A stretch of 64,000 nt of DNA from Paenalcaligenes faecalis (lineage in GTDB: Bacteria; Pseudomonadota; Gammaproteobacteria; Burkholderiales; Burkholderiaceae_B), in contig NZ_CP106841.1 in assembly GCF_027557445.1 (NCBI RefSeq), positions 606,001-670,000 of the forward strand. Reading direction: 5' to 3'. The translations under genes were made by a program, and so were the position numbers. This document shows, one piece after another, positions 38,728 through 48,030 of the stretch; within the stretch, counting starts at the first letter, position 1, and each line of letters opens with the position of its first letter. The notes below the pieces were generated by a model that saw nothing but the letters and a program-made list of their open reading frames with translations, was not told the origin of the DNA and did no database searches.

Positions 38728-39386
38728 AACAGTACGATGCAGTTATCTTTGATTGGGATGGCACCTTAATGGATTCCACGCACTCCATCATTGAGTCGAT
38801 TCAGCTAGCGAGTGCTGATGTTGGCTTGCCTGTGCCGTCTACAATGCAAGCGAGTTGGATTATTGGTTTGTCATTAGAGACAGGGCTTTATAAAGCTGTG
38901 CCTGAGTTAACCGCAGAGCTGATGCCTGATTTTATTGAGCGCTATCGCCATCATTTTTTCCAGCGAGACAAATCCATAAAAATGTTTGATGGTGCGGTGC
39001 CTATGTTAGATGGATTGCGTCAACGGGCTATCCCTATCAGTGTGGCTACAGGTAAAAGTCGTGCTGGGCTGGATCGAGTATTAAGAGCAGTCGAATTAAC
39101 GTCTTACTTTAATACCACTCGCTGTGCAGATGAGACGCAAAGCAAGCCTGATCCTCAAATGCTTCACGAGATTCTATGGGAATTGGATTTGCGCCCTGAG
39201 TCTGTATTGATGGTAGGGGATACTACGCATGATGTTCACATGGCGCATAATGCAGGTATGGATAGTTTGGCTGTAACGTATGGCGCCCATGACGTAGCGA
39301 CACTAGAAAAATCAGAGCCTACTATCATCGTTGAATCTGTGCCTGAGATGCATGATTGGATTTTTAATCGGTTAAAAATGCAGTAG
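38724..39386 (+). CDS. HAD-family hydrolase (phosphoglycolate phosphatase-like)
   Basis: Cytoplasmic haloacid dehalogenase-type phosphatase of 220 residues. Motif I is VIFDWDGTLMDS (Asp10, Asp12), motif II SVATGKSRAGL, motif III KPDPQML and motif IV VLMVGDTTHDVHMAHNAG, with a helical cap as in subfamily IA. The TTG start overlaps the rluC stop and has GGAG eight bases upstream; the longer frame from 38655 lies inside rluC and is not homologous. The HAD gene following rluC is conserved in betaproteobacteria. The natural substrate is unknown. Confidence 0.88.
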   Translation: MKQYDAVIFDWDGTLMDSTHSIIESIQLASADVGLPVPSTMQASWIIGLSLETGLYKAVPELTAELMPDFIERYRHHFFQRDKSIKMFDGAVPMLDGLRQRAIPISVATGKSRAGLDRVLRAVELTSYFNTTRCADETQSKPDPQMLHEILWELDLRPESVLMVGDTTHDVHMAHNAGMDSLAVTYGAHDVATLEKSEPTIIVESVPEMHDWIFNRLKMQ

Positions 39387-39406
39387 ACCTGTATTTTTAG
39401 TTACCC

Positions 39407-39439
39407 AAGCCCTGCCTGATTTATTCGCGCAGGGCTTTT
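39407..39439 (+). terminator. Intrinsic terminator after the HAD gene, partly inside the amidase gene
   Basis: AAGCCCTGC and GCAGGGCTT form a 9-bp stem with a 13-nt loop, followed by TTTT. The 3' arm is encoded by the last codons of the convergent amidase gene. The short T-run makes it moderate. Confidence 0.55.
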
Positions 39440-40215
39440 AATATGCCTATGGACTGAGCGTCTGGTACACCATCGTATCGGCTGGGTCTATAGTGCATCT
39501 GAAAAGCGGCAAATACGTTCTGGCTAGCTTTGTCCCACTGTCCATGCTGTGGTACATGGTAGCCTGCTTTTTGTAATAGCTGCTGGATTTCCAGAGTGCT
39601 GGGTAGGCCAAACTGTTCTAATTGTTGCTGATATGTTTGAGCTGCGCGTGTGTCATACCAGCGTCCTATGCCCGCAGCGGCGAGATCAGCCCAAGGGAAT
39701 AATGGGCCTGGGTCAATTTTTCGCTGTGGCGCGATGTCGCTATGTCCGATGATGTTTGCTGGGGTTACTCGGTGGCGTTCAATAATATCTTGAAGAAGAG
39801 TGATGAGCAGTTGTGTTTGGGCTGGCTGGTAGGGGGCCCAGTCGCCATTTGCTAAGCGACCAGCATTGACAACTTCTATACCAATTGAGCTGGTATTAAG
39901 GTCCACGTAATCACGCCACTGACTAACGCCCGCGTGCCATGCGCGCTTATTTTCATCGACAAATTGATAGAGCTTGGGTGGGCTCTCATCAGTAATGAGG
40001 TAATGACTGCTGACGTTTTTTTGTGTCAGTACTTTGATAGAGGTTGCCGTGTCAGCCGAAGTGTAATGCAGCACAATATGGCGCACACGGCTGTTTTGCC
40101 CCTCGGATTGGATGCTGTTATGGACAGCATACTCTCCTATTTTAGGAGAGGAACTACAGGCGGCCAGCAGTCCACAAAGTATAAGACTGCCATAGAGAGT
40201 AAAAGAGTTACGCAC
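39421..40215 (-). CDS. N-acetylmuramoyl-L-alanine amidase, AmiD-like lipoprotein
   Basis: Peptidoglycan-recycling amidase, 264 residues, anchored by a lipobox (SLILCGLLAACSSS, acylated Cys20). The amidase_2 domain has zinc ligands in HIVLHYTSA and IIGHSDIAP with KIDPGPLFPW, and substrate loop SSHYLITDE. The C-terminal 60 residues (IQQLLQKAGYHVPQHGQWDKA) form a peptidoglycan-binding-like helical domain. It resembles E. coli AmiD, an outer-membrane lipoprotein. The start overlaps the preceding methylase gene by eight bases, so the two are coupled. Confidence 0.9.
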   Translation of the reverse strand: MRNSFTLYGSLILCGLLAACSSSPKIGEYAVHNSIQSEGQNSRVRHIVLHYTSADTATSIKVLTQKNVSSHYLITDESPPKLYQFVDENKRAWHAGVSQWRDYVDLNTSSIGIEVVNAGRLANGDWAPYQPAQTQLLITLLQDIIERHRVTPANIIGHSDIAPQRKIDPGPLFPWADLAAAGIGRWYDTRAAQTYQQQLEQFGLPSTLEIQQLLQKAGYHVPQHGQWDKASQNVFAAFQMHYRPSRYDGVPDAQSIGILKALRE

Positions 40216-40924
40216 TGGCTTGGAATAAAAATAGAGTCGGGTATTTATTTAGCTCAGGAGCCGTTTGATTGCGCCATTGGCTAACGCTGTGTGTACGAAC
40301 CCATTCATCCGGTGTAGTTAATGATCTAGCCACACAAAGACGAGTGCTTGGGTCTAGTGTTTTTAATAAGGCATCAAACAGGGCTGGGTTTCGATAGGGG
40401 GTTTCAATAAAAATCTGTGATTGGCGCTGCTTTTTAGAATTGTGTTCCCACTGCTTTAGGGTGCGGCTTTGCTCATCAGCTTGTTTAGGAACATAGCCGT
40501 GAAAGCAAAAGTTTTGCCCATCCAAACCGCTCGCCATTAAGCCTAAGAGAATGGAAGAAGGACCTACATGGGGTTTGACGGTAAAACCCAAATCATGAGC
40601 TAAGGAAACCACCACGGCGCCAGGGTCTGCCACAGCAGGGCAACCTGCCTCGGAGACTAAGCCAATACCATGTTCAGCCTCAGGGCTTTGTAGCCATTGT
40701 TGGATCTGTTTTTTCGGCGTGCCATGCTTATCTAGTTGGTGAATGGTAATGTCTTGAAGAGGGCGTTCTGTACCCATCTGTTTTAAAAAGGCCCGAGCCG
40801 TTTTTGCGTTTTCAGCAATGAAAAATGAAAGCTGGCTAGCTTGTTGTTGAACGGCAGAGGGTAGCCAGACCTCATTGGCAGAGTCGCCAAGAGGTACGGG
40901 GATTAAGTGTAAGGTTTTAGACAT
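40208..40924 (-). CDS. RsmI-like SAM-dependent methyltransferase (tetrapyrrole methylase fold)
   Basis: A 238-residue protein of the YraL/RsmI superfamily. Visible are the N-terminal LHLIPVPLGD, IAENAKTARAFLKQ, the SAM-binding GLVSEAGCPAVADPG and VGPSSILLGLMASGL, and QIFIETPYRNPALFDALL. RsmI methylates the 2'-O of C1402 in 16S rRNA. This paralogue, found next to maf in many betaproteobacteria, diverges from true RsmI, and its substrate is unproven. It ends eight bases inside the amidase gene and starts five bases after maf. Confidence 0.85.
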   Translation of the reverse strand: MSKTLHLIPVPLGDSANEVWLPSAVQQQASQLSFFIAENAKTARAFLKQMGTERPLQDITIHQLDKHGTPKKQIQQWLQSPEAEHGIGLVSEAGCPAVADPGAVVVSLAHDLGFTVKPHVGPSSILLGLMASGLDGQNFCFHGYVPKQADEQSRTLKQWEHNSKKQRQSQIFIETPYRNPALFDALLKTLDPSTRLCVARSLTTPDEWVRTHSVSQWRNQTAPELNKYPTLFLFQASA

Positions 40925-40929
40925 GGTGA

Positions 40930-41517
40930 TTAGATCACAATAGGAGAGGCTAAAGGATTGAGGCCAAATTGACGCAATAGGCGTGAGAGTTCTATCAGGG
41001 GTAGACCTATAATAGCGGTAGGGTCGTTTGACTCCATGGATTGCATTAAGGCGATCCCTAAACTTTCTGCTTTAGCGCTGCCAGCCGTATCGTAAGGCTT
41101 TTCAAATTGTAGATAGTTTTCTATTTCGGCATCGGATAAATCACGAAAATGGCAGGTGGTTAGTACATTTACGATTTCGTACTGTGTGTTTTGTGCCACG
41201 CATAAAGCCGTATGGAAAACCACTTTTTGACCTCGTAACTGACGCAATTGCGCATGGGCCTTCGCATGGTTTCCGGCTTTCCCAAGGCACAAAGAGCCCA
41301 ATGCGGCCACCTGATCTGAACCAATTACAATGGCGTTAGGGTGCTGGCTGGCTACGGCCTTAGCCTTGCTAATGGCGAGCCGAGTTGCAAGCTCAGAAGG
41401 GGTTTCGTTTTCTAGAGGGGTTTCATCCACGTCCGGTGATTGCACCGAAAAAGGAAGCTGCAGGCGTTCAAGCAGATTTCGCCTATAAATCGAACCAGAT
41501 GCCAGAATAAGACGCAT
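40930..41517 (-). CDS. maf: Maf-family nucleoside triphosphate pyrophosphatase (YceF-like)
   Basis: House-cleaning pyrophosphatase of 195 residues; YceF-type members hydrolyse 7-methyl-GTP. It begins MRLILASGSIYRRNLL and has SPDVDETPL, AIVIGSDQVAALG and the YDTAGSAKAESLGIAL stretch. The longer frame from 41625 adds 36 unrelated residues. Divergent from yceD-rpmF, the usual arrangement for yceF. It heads maf-methylase-amidase on the minus strand. Confidence 0.92.
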   Translation of the reverse strand: MRLILASGSIYRRNLLERLQLPFSVQSPDVDETPLENETPSELATRLAISKAKAVASQHPNAIVIGSDQVAALGSLCLGKAGNHAKAHAQLRQLRGQKVVFHTALCVAQNTQYEIVNVLTTCHFRDLSDAEIENYLQFEKPYDTAGSAKAESLGIALMQSMESNDPTAIIGLPLIELSRLLRQFGLNPLASPIVI

Positions 41518-41612
41518 GATTGCTTTGTAGTGTAAAATGAGTGAAGTGTTTGACTCGATTAGGGTCAACACGGTATTATCTCTCTTTTTCTTCGTTATTG
41601 GAAATACAAGCC

Positions 41613-42128
41613 TTGCAGCAAACACAATATCTTTTAGATACCGCCACGTTTACGCGTAACGGTCAGGTTTTTGCGGCACAAAGCCCGATTTCTCTATTTG
41701 ATCGTGCTCTTGATGGCTTACCTGCTCAACAGGATCAAACCATTAATTGGTCCGTAACGGGCAGTTTAGACAACGCAGGTCAACGCTTTTTGACGATACA
41801 CGTCGATGGATTTGTGGTGTTGACATGTCAGCGTTGTTTACGTGATTTTCACTATCATATTGATACCGAAAACACCGTTTTAGTCGTTGATAACGAACTC
41901 GATTTGGATATTGATGTTGATGATCCCGATGTGCCAGAGCGCATATTGGCTTCTATCCATTTAGATGCCCTAGAGCTCGTCGAAGACGAACTAATTCTTA
42001 GCTTGCCTTATGTACCGCGTCATGATCAGTGTCCTGATCTACCCGAAGCGTTACAGAACCAAGACGAAGAGGCCGAAGACGAAAAGCCCAATCCTTTTGC
42101 CGTCCTCAGCCAACTTAAAAAATCGTAA
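41613..42128 (+). CDS. yceD: YceD/DUF177 family protein (23S rRNA accumulation)
   Basis: YceD (Duf177) is tied to 23S rRNA accumulation and lies before rpmF in most bacteria. Conserved features are the TFTRNGQVFAAQSPISL beginning, LTCQRCLRDFHY (CxxC), the acidic region LDLDIDVDDPDVPERI, ELVEDELILSLPYVPRH and a C-terminal NPFAVLSQLKKS. The start is uncertain: GTG 41541, TTG 41598 and TTG 41613 are in frame and no ATG exists. TTG 41613 gives 171 residues, matches family length and has GGA upstream. The N-terminus is the weakest part of this entry; the frame itself is secure. Confidence 0.85.
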   Translation: MQQTQYLLDTATFTRNGQVFAAQSPISLFDRALDGLPAQQDQTINWSVTGSLDNAGQRFLTIHVDGFVVLTCQRCLRDFHYHIDTENTVLVVDNELDLDIDVDDPDVPERILASIHLDALELVEDELILSLPYVPRHDQCPDLPEALQNQDEEAEDEKPNPFAVLSQLKKS

Positions 42129-42190
42129 TTTAATTTCTTTTCATTTACGGGGCTGGTCATTGTTGATCTGCTCTGTGCACAGGAGTCATC

Positions 42191-42373
42191 ATGGCTGTTC
42201 AGCAAAACAAAAAGAGCCCATCTCGTCGTGGCATGCGTCGTTCACACGATGCGTTAACTGGTCCAGCAACTGCTATTGAGCCAACAACAGGCGAATTGCA
42301 CTTGCGTCACCACATTAGCCCTAACGGTACATACCGTGGTCGTAAAGTGCTACAAACTAAAAACGACGATTAA
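42191..42373 (+). CDS. rpmF: 50S ribosomal protein L32
   Basis: Ribosomal protein of 60 residues beginning [20 protein letters not shown] and ending [15 protein letters not shown], with the basic N-terminus typical of L32. The zinc cysteines found in some L32 proteins are absent, as in many proteobacterial versions. AGGAG lies ahead of the ATG. It is in the classic yceD-rpmF-plsX-fabH order. Confidence 0.97.
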   Translation: MAVQQNKKSPSRRGMRRSHDALTGPATAIEPTTGELHLRHHISPNGTYRGRKVLQTKNDD

Positions 42374-42412
42374 TTCATTTGATTATTCGTTAATTGCGCC
42401 GTAGCGTTTCTC

Positions 42413-43492
42413 ATGTCTAAACAACCCATACGTATCGCCATCGACTGCATGGGCGGCGATGTAGGCTTGGCTGTAACCATTCCTGCCGCAGCTCAATTTG
42501 CTCAGCAATATACAGATGTTCGCTGTCTGCTGATTGGTGACGAGGCCGGGATAGCTCAGTATCTGCAGCAATATCCAGGTCCAAATCGTGATTGGTATCA
42601 AATAGTACATGCCTCAGAGGTCATCGCGATGGATGACTCCGTAGAGGTCGCTTTGCGGCGCAAAAAAAATTCTTCTATGCGCGTAGCTGCTCAGTCCGTT
42701 AAAGACGGCTTAGCTGATGCGTGTATATCTGCCGGTAATACAGGCGCATGGATGGCGATTTCGCGTTATGTGCTCAAAACCTTAGACGGCATTAGCCGCC
42801 CGGCAATTGCCACATCCATACCAAACCAAGTGGGTGGGGCAACGATTATGCTTGATTTAGGTGCTAACGTAGATTGTAGCGCCGAACATTTACTGCAGTT
42901 TGCCATCATGGGCTCTGCATTAGCTTCCATCGTTGATAAACATAAAAGTCCGACTATAGGGCTATTAAATATCGGCGAGGAGGTCATCAAAGGCAACGAG
43001 GTCGTCAAGCAAGCCTCCGAGCTACTACGTCATAGTGGTTTGAATTTTTACGGTAATGTAGAGGGTGACGACATCTGCAAAGGCACGGTCAACGTTATTG
43101 TTTGTGATGGCTTTGTAGGTAATGTAGTCTTAAAATCCCTAGAGGGTTTGGCCAAAATGGTCTCCTCCATGCTGCGCGAAGAATTCACCAGAAATAGCCT
43201 GTCGATGGCAGCCGGACTGATTGCCAAACCTGTGCTTAGTCGTCTAGGTCATCGGGTTGATAACCGACGTTACAATGGTGCCGCCTTACTAGGCTTACGT
43301 GGTATTGTTATTAAAAGTCACGGTTCAGCCGATGTGTATGGGTATGGCTACGCGCTACAACGCGCTCGTAATGCGGCTCGTAGTGGCTTATTAGCAGGTA
43401 CAAATGCTGCTATTGATCAGCTACGCCACAACCTACCCAGCAGCAAGGGCAACGAGGCTCTATTAGACGTACATTCCGAGTCAGCGCAGTAG
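42413..43492 (+). CDS. plsX: Phosphate acyltransferase PlsX
   Basis: PlsX converts acyl-ACP to acyl-phosphate for phospholipid synthesis. The 359-residue protein begins [16 protein letters not shown] and contains [40 protein letters not shown] and [17 protein letters not shown], all typical. It links the ribosomal gene rpmF to the fab genes. Length is normal. Confidence 0.96.
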   Translation: MSKQPIRIAIDCMGGDVGLAVTIPAAAQFAQQYTDVRCLLIGDEAGIAQYLQQYPGPNRDWYQIVHASEVIAMDDSVEVALRRKKNSSMRVAAQSVKDGLADACISAGNTGAWMAISRYVLKTLDGISRPAIATSIPNQVGGATIMLDLGANVDCSAEHLLQFAIMGSALASIVDKHKSPTIGLLNIGEEVIKGNEVVKQASELLRHSGLNFYGNVEGDDICKGTVNVIVCDGFVGNVVLKSLEGLAKMVSSMLREEFTRNSLSMAAGLIAKPVLSRLGHRVDNRRYNGAALLGLRGIVIKSHGSADVYGYGYALQRARNAARSGLLAGTNAAIDQLRHNLPSSKGNEALLDVHSESAQ

Positions 43493-43516
43493 ACGCGACT
43501 AGCAAAGGATTTCACT

Positions 43517-44491
43517 ATGCTATATACCAAAATTATTGGTACAGGTGGGTATTTACCTCCTCGTATTGTTAGTAACGATGATTTGGCTGTTCAGTTAGCC
43601 GAGCAAGGCTTAGAAACCTCAGATCAGTGGATTACAGAGCGTACGGGGATTAGGCAGCGTCATATAGCCGATAAAGGGATGACTTCCAGTCAGCTGGGTA
43701 CTCAGGCCGCTCGTCTTGCTTTGGCAGACGCAGGTATTGATGCCTCTGAGATTGATCTCATTATTGTTGCAACCTCGACTCCTGATCATATTTTTCCTAG
43801 TACTGCCTGTTTAATTCAGGATCAGTTAGGGATTTCTGGTGGCGCTGCATTTGATGTGCAGGCCGTCTGTAGTGGTTTTGTATATGCCTTAACGACAGCT
43901 GATGCCTTGATTAAATCCGGTATTGCAAATAACGCTTTAGTTATTGGTGCAGAGGTTTTTTCTTCTATTCTGGATTGGAAAGATCGTGGGACCTGCGTGT
44001 TGTTTGGTGATGGAGCTGGGGCTGTTGTGTTATCAAAGTCCTCTGAACCCGGTATTTTGGCTGCGCAACTGAATGCGGATGGCAGTCAGCATGGCATTTT
44101 GTGCACCGCAGGAAATGTCTCCTACGGAGAGGTTGTTGGTGACCCCTTTTTACGTATGGATGGCCAAGCGGTTTTTAAATTCGCGGTCAATGCTCTGACT
44201 AAATCAGCTCAAAATGTAACGGCTAAAGCTCAGTTGGAACTCTCTGAAATTGATTGGATGGTACCGCATCAGGCCAATGTACGCATTATTAACTTCATTG
44301 GTCGAAAACTAGGGATGCCTACAGAGAAAGTTGTTGTGACCCTAGACAAGCATGCCAATACTTCTGCGGCTAGTGTTCCTTTGGCTCTTGATGCAGCGCG
44401 CAAAGATGGCCGTATTCAGGCTGGAAATGTGGTGCTAATGCAGGGCGTAGGTGGGGGCTTTACTTGGGGTTCAGTCCTAGCGCGGATGTAA
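43517..44491 (+). CDS. fabH: 3-oxoacyl-ACP synthase III
   Basis: FabH starts fatty acid synthesis by condensing acetyl-CoA with malonyl-ACP. The 324-residue protein has catalytic Cys118 in [13 protein letters not shown], the histidine in [12 protein letters not shown] and the asparagine in [14 protein letters not shown], and [12 protein letters not shown] at the end. Ribosome site AAAGGA precedes the ATG. Confidence 0.97.
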   Translation: MLYTKIIGTGGYLPPRIVSNDDLAVQLAEQGLETSDQWITERTGIRQRHIADKGMTSSQLGTQAARLALADAGIDASEIDLIIVATSTPDHIFPSTACLIQDQLGISGGAAFDVQAVCSGFVYALTTADALIKSGIANNALVIGAEVFSSILDWKDRGTCVLFGDGAGAVVLSKSSEPGILAAQLNADGSQHGILCTAGNVSYGEVVGDPFLRMDGQAVFKFAVNALTKSAQNVTAKAQLELSEIDWMVPHQANVRIINFIGRKLGMPTEKVVVTLDKHANTSAASVPLALDAARKDGRIQAGNVVLMQGVGGGFTWGSVLARM

Positions 44492-44541
44492 TGGTTTTGT
44501 GTTAGGCTTGACGGCAACGACTTTCACTATCAATAAAAATC

Positions 44542-45474
44542 ATGAAAATTGCATTTGTATTTCCCGGACAAGGTTCTCAAACAGTTGGTATGCTTGATGC
44601 GTGGGCTGATAGCCCTGTAGTTCAGCATGCCATAGGCGTAGCCAATCAAGCCCTAGGCCAAGACCTAGGGGCACTGATTGCTCAAGGCCCTGATACGGAT
44701 TTAAATTTAACAACCAATACGCAGCCAGCCATGTTGCTTTCTGCTGTAGCCATGTTTAATGCATGGCTAGATGCGGGTGGGCCTATCCCTGATTTAGTGG
44801 CTGGGCATAGCTTAGGCGAATACTCCGCATTGACTGCGGCAGGGGTGTTGGATTTATCGGATGCCGTTAAGTTGGTGCGCATTCGTGCTAACGCAATGCA
44901 AGACGCTGTGCCTGTGGGTGTAGGGGCGATGGCTGCTGTGTTGAACCTAGATGACGCACAAATTAAGGACGTATGTTCCTTGGCAGCCCAAGGTCAGGTG
45001 GTAGAGCCCGTCAACTTTAATGCGCCAGGGCAAATAGTGATTGCTGGCCACAAAGAGGCCGTGGAGCGGGCTTGCGAAATCGCAAAATCCGCAGGGGCGC
45101 GACGTGCTATGTTATTGCCTGTTTCTGCTCCCTTTCATTCCAGCTTATTACAGCCGGCTGCCCAGATTCTCGAGCATGCATTAGATCAAATTGAGCTTCA
45201 CAGCCCACGTATTCCTATCTTGAATAACGTGGACGTAGAAATGCCAGTAGAGATTGATCTAATTAAATCGGCATTGGTACGCCAAGCCTGGCATCCAGTC
45301 CGCTGGGTAGAGACAATTCAAACAATGCGCGCCCAAGGTGTGACACATATTGTAGAATGTGGCCCAGGAAAAGTGCTTTCAGGATTAGTTAAGCGCATTG
45401 ATAAAGAATTAACTGTTTTATCGATTACTGATCCTAGCTCATTGGAACAAACTCTTAACAGCTTGAAAAACTAA
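44542..45474 (+). CDS. fabD: Malonyl-CoA:ACP transacylase
   Basis: FabD loads malonate onto ACP. The 310-residue protein shows VFPGQGSQTVGML, the nucleophile Ser90 in LVAGHSLGEYSAL, the arginine loop LVRIRANAMQDAV and the histidine region APFHSSLL. It ends two bases before fabG. Confidence 0.97.
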   Translation: MKIAFVFPGQGSQTVGMLDAWADSPVVQHAIGVANQALGQDLGALIAQGPDTDLNLTTNTQPAMLLSAVAMFNAWLDAGGPIPDLVAGHSLGEYSALTAAGVLDLSDAVKLVRIRANAMQDAVPVGVGAMAAVLNLDDAQIKDVCSLAAQGQVVEPVNFNAPGQIVIAGHKEAVERACEIAKSAGARRAMLLPVSAPFHSSLLQPAAQILEHALDQIELHSPRIPILNNVDVEMPVEIDLIKSALVRQAWHPVRWVETIQTMRAQGVTHIVECGPGKVLSGLVKRIDKELTVLSITDPSSLEQTLNSLKN

Positions 45475-45475
45475 T

Positions 45476-46213
45476 ATGACTACTCCTTTAGCTGGAAAAA
45501 TCGCTTTGGTTACTGGTGCTTCGCGTGGCTTAGGTCAGGCGATTGCATTGCAGTTGCAAGCCCTAGGTGCACAAGTCGTTGGTACGGCAACAACTGCCGA
45601 AGGTGCTGAGAAAATTACGGCTTACCTAGACAGTCCTACTAGCCGAGGTGTGCAATTAGATGTCAATGATGACCAGGCGTGCGATGACTTAATTGCCCAG
45701 TTGTCTAAGGACGGTGGGCCACATATACTTGTCAACAACGCGGGTATTACTCGTGATGGTTTGGCAATGCGTCTTCGTGACGAGGACTTTGATGCGGTGA
45801 TGGATACGAATCTACGCTCAGTCTTTCGTCTTAGCCGTGCCGTAATTCGTCCTATGATGAAAGCACGCTGGGGACGTATAATCAACATTAGCTCGGTGGT
45901 TGGATACAGTGGTAATGCCGGACAGGCTAACTACGCAGCAGCTAAAGCTGGCGTAGCGGGTATGTCTCGTGCATTGGCTCGTGAATTAGGCAGTCGCAAC
46001 ATTACAGTGAATTGTGTAGCTCCAGGGTTTATTGATACGGATATGACTCGTGCTTTATCCGAAGAGCAAACGCAGGCTTTACTGACCCAAATCCCTTTAG
46101 GTCGATTAGGTCAAAGCCAAGACATTGCTAATGCTGTAGCCTTCTTAGCAGGGCCGCAGGCTGATTACATTACAGGTACCACATTGCATGTCAATGGTGG
46201 TATGTACATGTAA
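45476..46213 (+). CDS. fabG: 3-oxoacyl-ACP reductase
   Basis: NADPH-dependent short-chain dehydrogenase of 245 residues. Visible are the dinucleotide loop VTGASRGLGQAIA, NNAGITRDGL, catalytic Ser (about 139-140) in INISSVVGY and the Tyr153/Lys157 pair in NYAAAKAG, with the C-terminal TGTTLHVNGGMYM typical of FabG. ATG begins one base after the fabD stop. Confidence 0.97.
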   Translation: MTTPLAGKIALVTGASRGLGQAIALQLQALGAQVVGTATTAEGAEKITAYLDSPTSRGVQLDVNDDQACDDLIAQLSKDGGPHILVNNAGITRDGLAMRLRDEDFDAVMDTNLRSVFRLSRAVIRPMMKARWGRIINISSVVGYSGNAGQANYAAAKAGVAGMSRALARELGSRNITVNCVAPGFIDTDMTRALSEEQTQALLTQIPLGRLGQSQDIANAVAFLAGPQADYITGTTLHVNGGMYM

Positions 46214-46397
46214 AAGGCTTGGCTAAAAGCTGATCTAAGGTTAAATTATCCACTTAACTTAATTTTTTAAGGGGCGTATCAGTTAGCCTTTGCTTGCAAA
46301 GCACAACCGATATTGCCGTTTTTTGTCATAGCCGGCACCCTTTTTTATTTGTTTGGCTATAGTTTGTGGGAATTAATCCCCAATTTGGAGAATCTGC

Positions 46398-46637
46398 ATG
46401 GAAAGCATCGAACAGCGCGTCAAGAAGATAGTCGCTGAACAACTTGGCGTAAACGAAGCCGAGATCAAGAACGAATCTTCTTTTCTTGACGACCTCGGTG
46501 CCGACTCGCTCGACATGGTCGAGCTCGTGATGGCGCTCGAAGACGAATTCGAAACCGAAATCCCAGACGAAGAGGCTGAGAAAATCACGACGGTTCAGCA
46601 AGCTGTTAACTACATCAACGCTAACAGCGAGCAGTAA
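46398..46637 (+). CDS. acpP: Acyl carrier protein
   Basis: ACP carries growing acyl chains on a phosphopantetheine arm attached to Ser37 in [16 protein letters not shown]. The 79 residues are highly acidic and closely match other betaproteobacterial ACPs. Codon choice is sharply different from the neighbours, with many C-ending codons (GAC, CTC, ATC), as expected for a very highly expressed gene. It is preceded by 184 bases that probably hold its own promoter. Confidence 0.98.
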   Translation: MESIEQRVKKIVAEQLGVNEAEIKNESSFLDDLGADSLDMVELVMALEDEFETEIPDEEAEKITTVQQAVNYINANSEQ

Positions 46638-46653
46638 TTTCAAACCTGGGTGT

Positions 46654-46684
46654 GGGCAAGTCTTGTATTTACTTGACTTGTCCC
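46654..46684 (+). other. Hairpin just after acpP
   Basis: GGGCAAGTC and GACTTG-T-CCC pair with one bulged base around a 12-nt loop, 17 bases past the acpP stop. No T-run follows, so it may protect the acpP mRNA 3' end. Role is inferred. Confidence 0.45.
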
Positions 46685-46691
46685 TTAGCTC

Positions 46692-46777
46692 AAGGCGGTT
46701 TACAGAGAATGATGCGATTGTCTCTACCTTGCTATATAGGTGTCACGTTGGGTCATTCGCTACGAACCGCTTTTTTT
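46692..46777 (+). promoter_or_regulatory. Terminator-like element in the fabF leader
   Basis: GCGGTT (46695-46700) can pair with AACCGC (46765-46770), which is followed by seven Ts and lies 17 bases before the fabF GTG. The enclosed loop has its own AGAGA/TCTCT stem. It may be an attenuator or partial terminator separating acpP from fabF expression. Pairing over such a distance is inferred. Confidence 0.45.
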
Positions 46778-46794
46778 GTATTTAGGAGTCATCC

Positions 46795-48027
46795 GTGAAA
46801 CGACGTGTCGTAATTACCGGTCTAGGTATTGTTTCCCCTGTAGGTAACGATATCACTACCGCATGGGATAACATCGTTAATGGGCGTTCAGGTATCGGGC
46901 GTATTACGCATTTCGATCCCTCGGCTCTCACTGCCCAAATTGCGGGTGAGGTTAAAGATTTTGATGTCACGAAGTACATCTCAGCCAAAGAAACCAAACA
47001 AATGGATACTTTTATCCATTATGGGATTGCGGCAGGTGTGCAGGCGTGGCAGGACGCTGGCCTAGAAATCACCGAAGACAATGCTGAGCGCGTAGGCGTC
47101 ATCGTTGGCTCCGGTATTGGCGGTTTACCTCGTATCGAGGCCACACAATCCGATTACCTCGAACGTGGCCCACGCCGTATTTCCCCTTTCTTTGTGCCCG
47201 GTTCTTTAGTGAACCTAGTATCCGGTCAGCTCTCTATCAGGTTGGGCTTAAAAGGGCCTAGCTATGCGGTGGTATCTGCATGTACCACTGGCCTACACTC
47301 CATCGGTGATGCGGCTCGACTTATCGAGTACGGCGATGCTGACGTGATGGTAGCAGGTGGTGCCGAAGCAACCGTCTCTCCTTTAGGGATTGGTGGTTTT
47401 GCTGCTATGCGTGCTTTATCCACTCGCAATGACGATCCAACTACTGCATCCCGTCCTTGGGATATTGACCGTGACGGCTTCGTCATGGGAGAGGGTGCAG
47501 GGGTTTTAGTACTCGAAGAATACGAACACGCTAAAAAACGTGGCGCTCGTATTTACGGAGAGTTTGTAGGTTATGGAATGAGCTCTGACGCTCATCACAT
47601 TACTACACCTGATAGTGATGGTCCTCGTCGCGGTATGCTTAATGCATTACGTAACGGTGGCATCAACCCAACCGAAATTGATTACATTAATGCGCATGGT
47701 ACGTCCACGCCTTTAGGTGATATCAACGAAACAGAGTCAATTAAATTGGCTTTGGGTGATCATGCTAGAAAGGTAGTAGTGAACTCAACCAAATCGATGA
47801 CAGGGCACTTATTAGGTGCGGCTGGTGGTATCGAGGCTGTGTTTACAACCTTAGCGTTATACAATCAAATTTCACCGCCCACGATTAACATTATTAACCA
47901 AGACCCAGCATGTGACTTGGATTACAGTGCAAATCAGGCTCGTGATTTAAAAATTGATGTTGCTATGTCCAACTCTTTTGGATTTGGTGGCACCAATGGC
48001 ACGATGGTATTAAGACGCTTGTCTTAA
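46795..48027 (+). CDS. fabF: 3-oxoacyl-ACP synthase II
   Basis: FabF elongates acyl-ACP chains. The 410-residue protein has catalytic Cys163 in VVSACTTGLHSIGDA, the first histidine in YINAHGTSTPLGD and the second in KSMTGHLLGAAGG, and ends SFGFGGTNGTMVLRRL. It uses a GTG start preceded by TTTAGGAGT. The fatty acid cluster ends here and runs straight into a hypothetical gene and rpoE. Confidence 0.97.
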   Translation: MKRRVVITGLGIVSPVGNDITTAWDNIVNGRSGIGRITHFDPSALTAQIAGEVKDFDVTKYISAKETKQMDTFIHYGIAAGVQAWQDAGLEITEDNAERVGVIVGSGIGGLPRIEATQSDYLERGPRRISPFFVPGSLVNLVSGQLSIRLGLKGPSYAVVSACTTGLHSIGDAARLIEYGDADVMVAGGAEATVSPLGIGGFAAMRALSTRNDDPTTASRPWDIDRDGFVMGEGAGVLVLEEYEHAKKRGARIYGEFVGYGMSSDAHHITTPDSDGPRRGMLNALRNGGINPTEIDYINAHGTSTPLGDINETESIKLALGDHARKVVVNSTKSMTGHLLGAAGGIEAVFTTLALYNQISPPTINIINQDPACDLDYSANQARDLKIDVAMSNSFGFGGTNGTMVLRRLS

Positions 48028-48030
48028 ACT

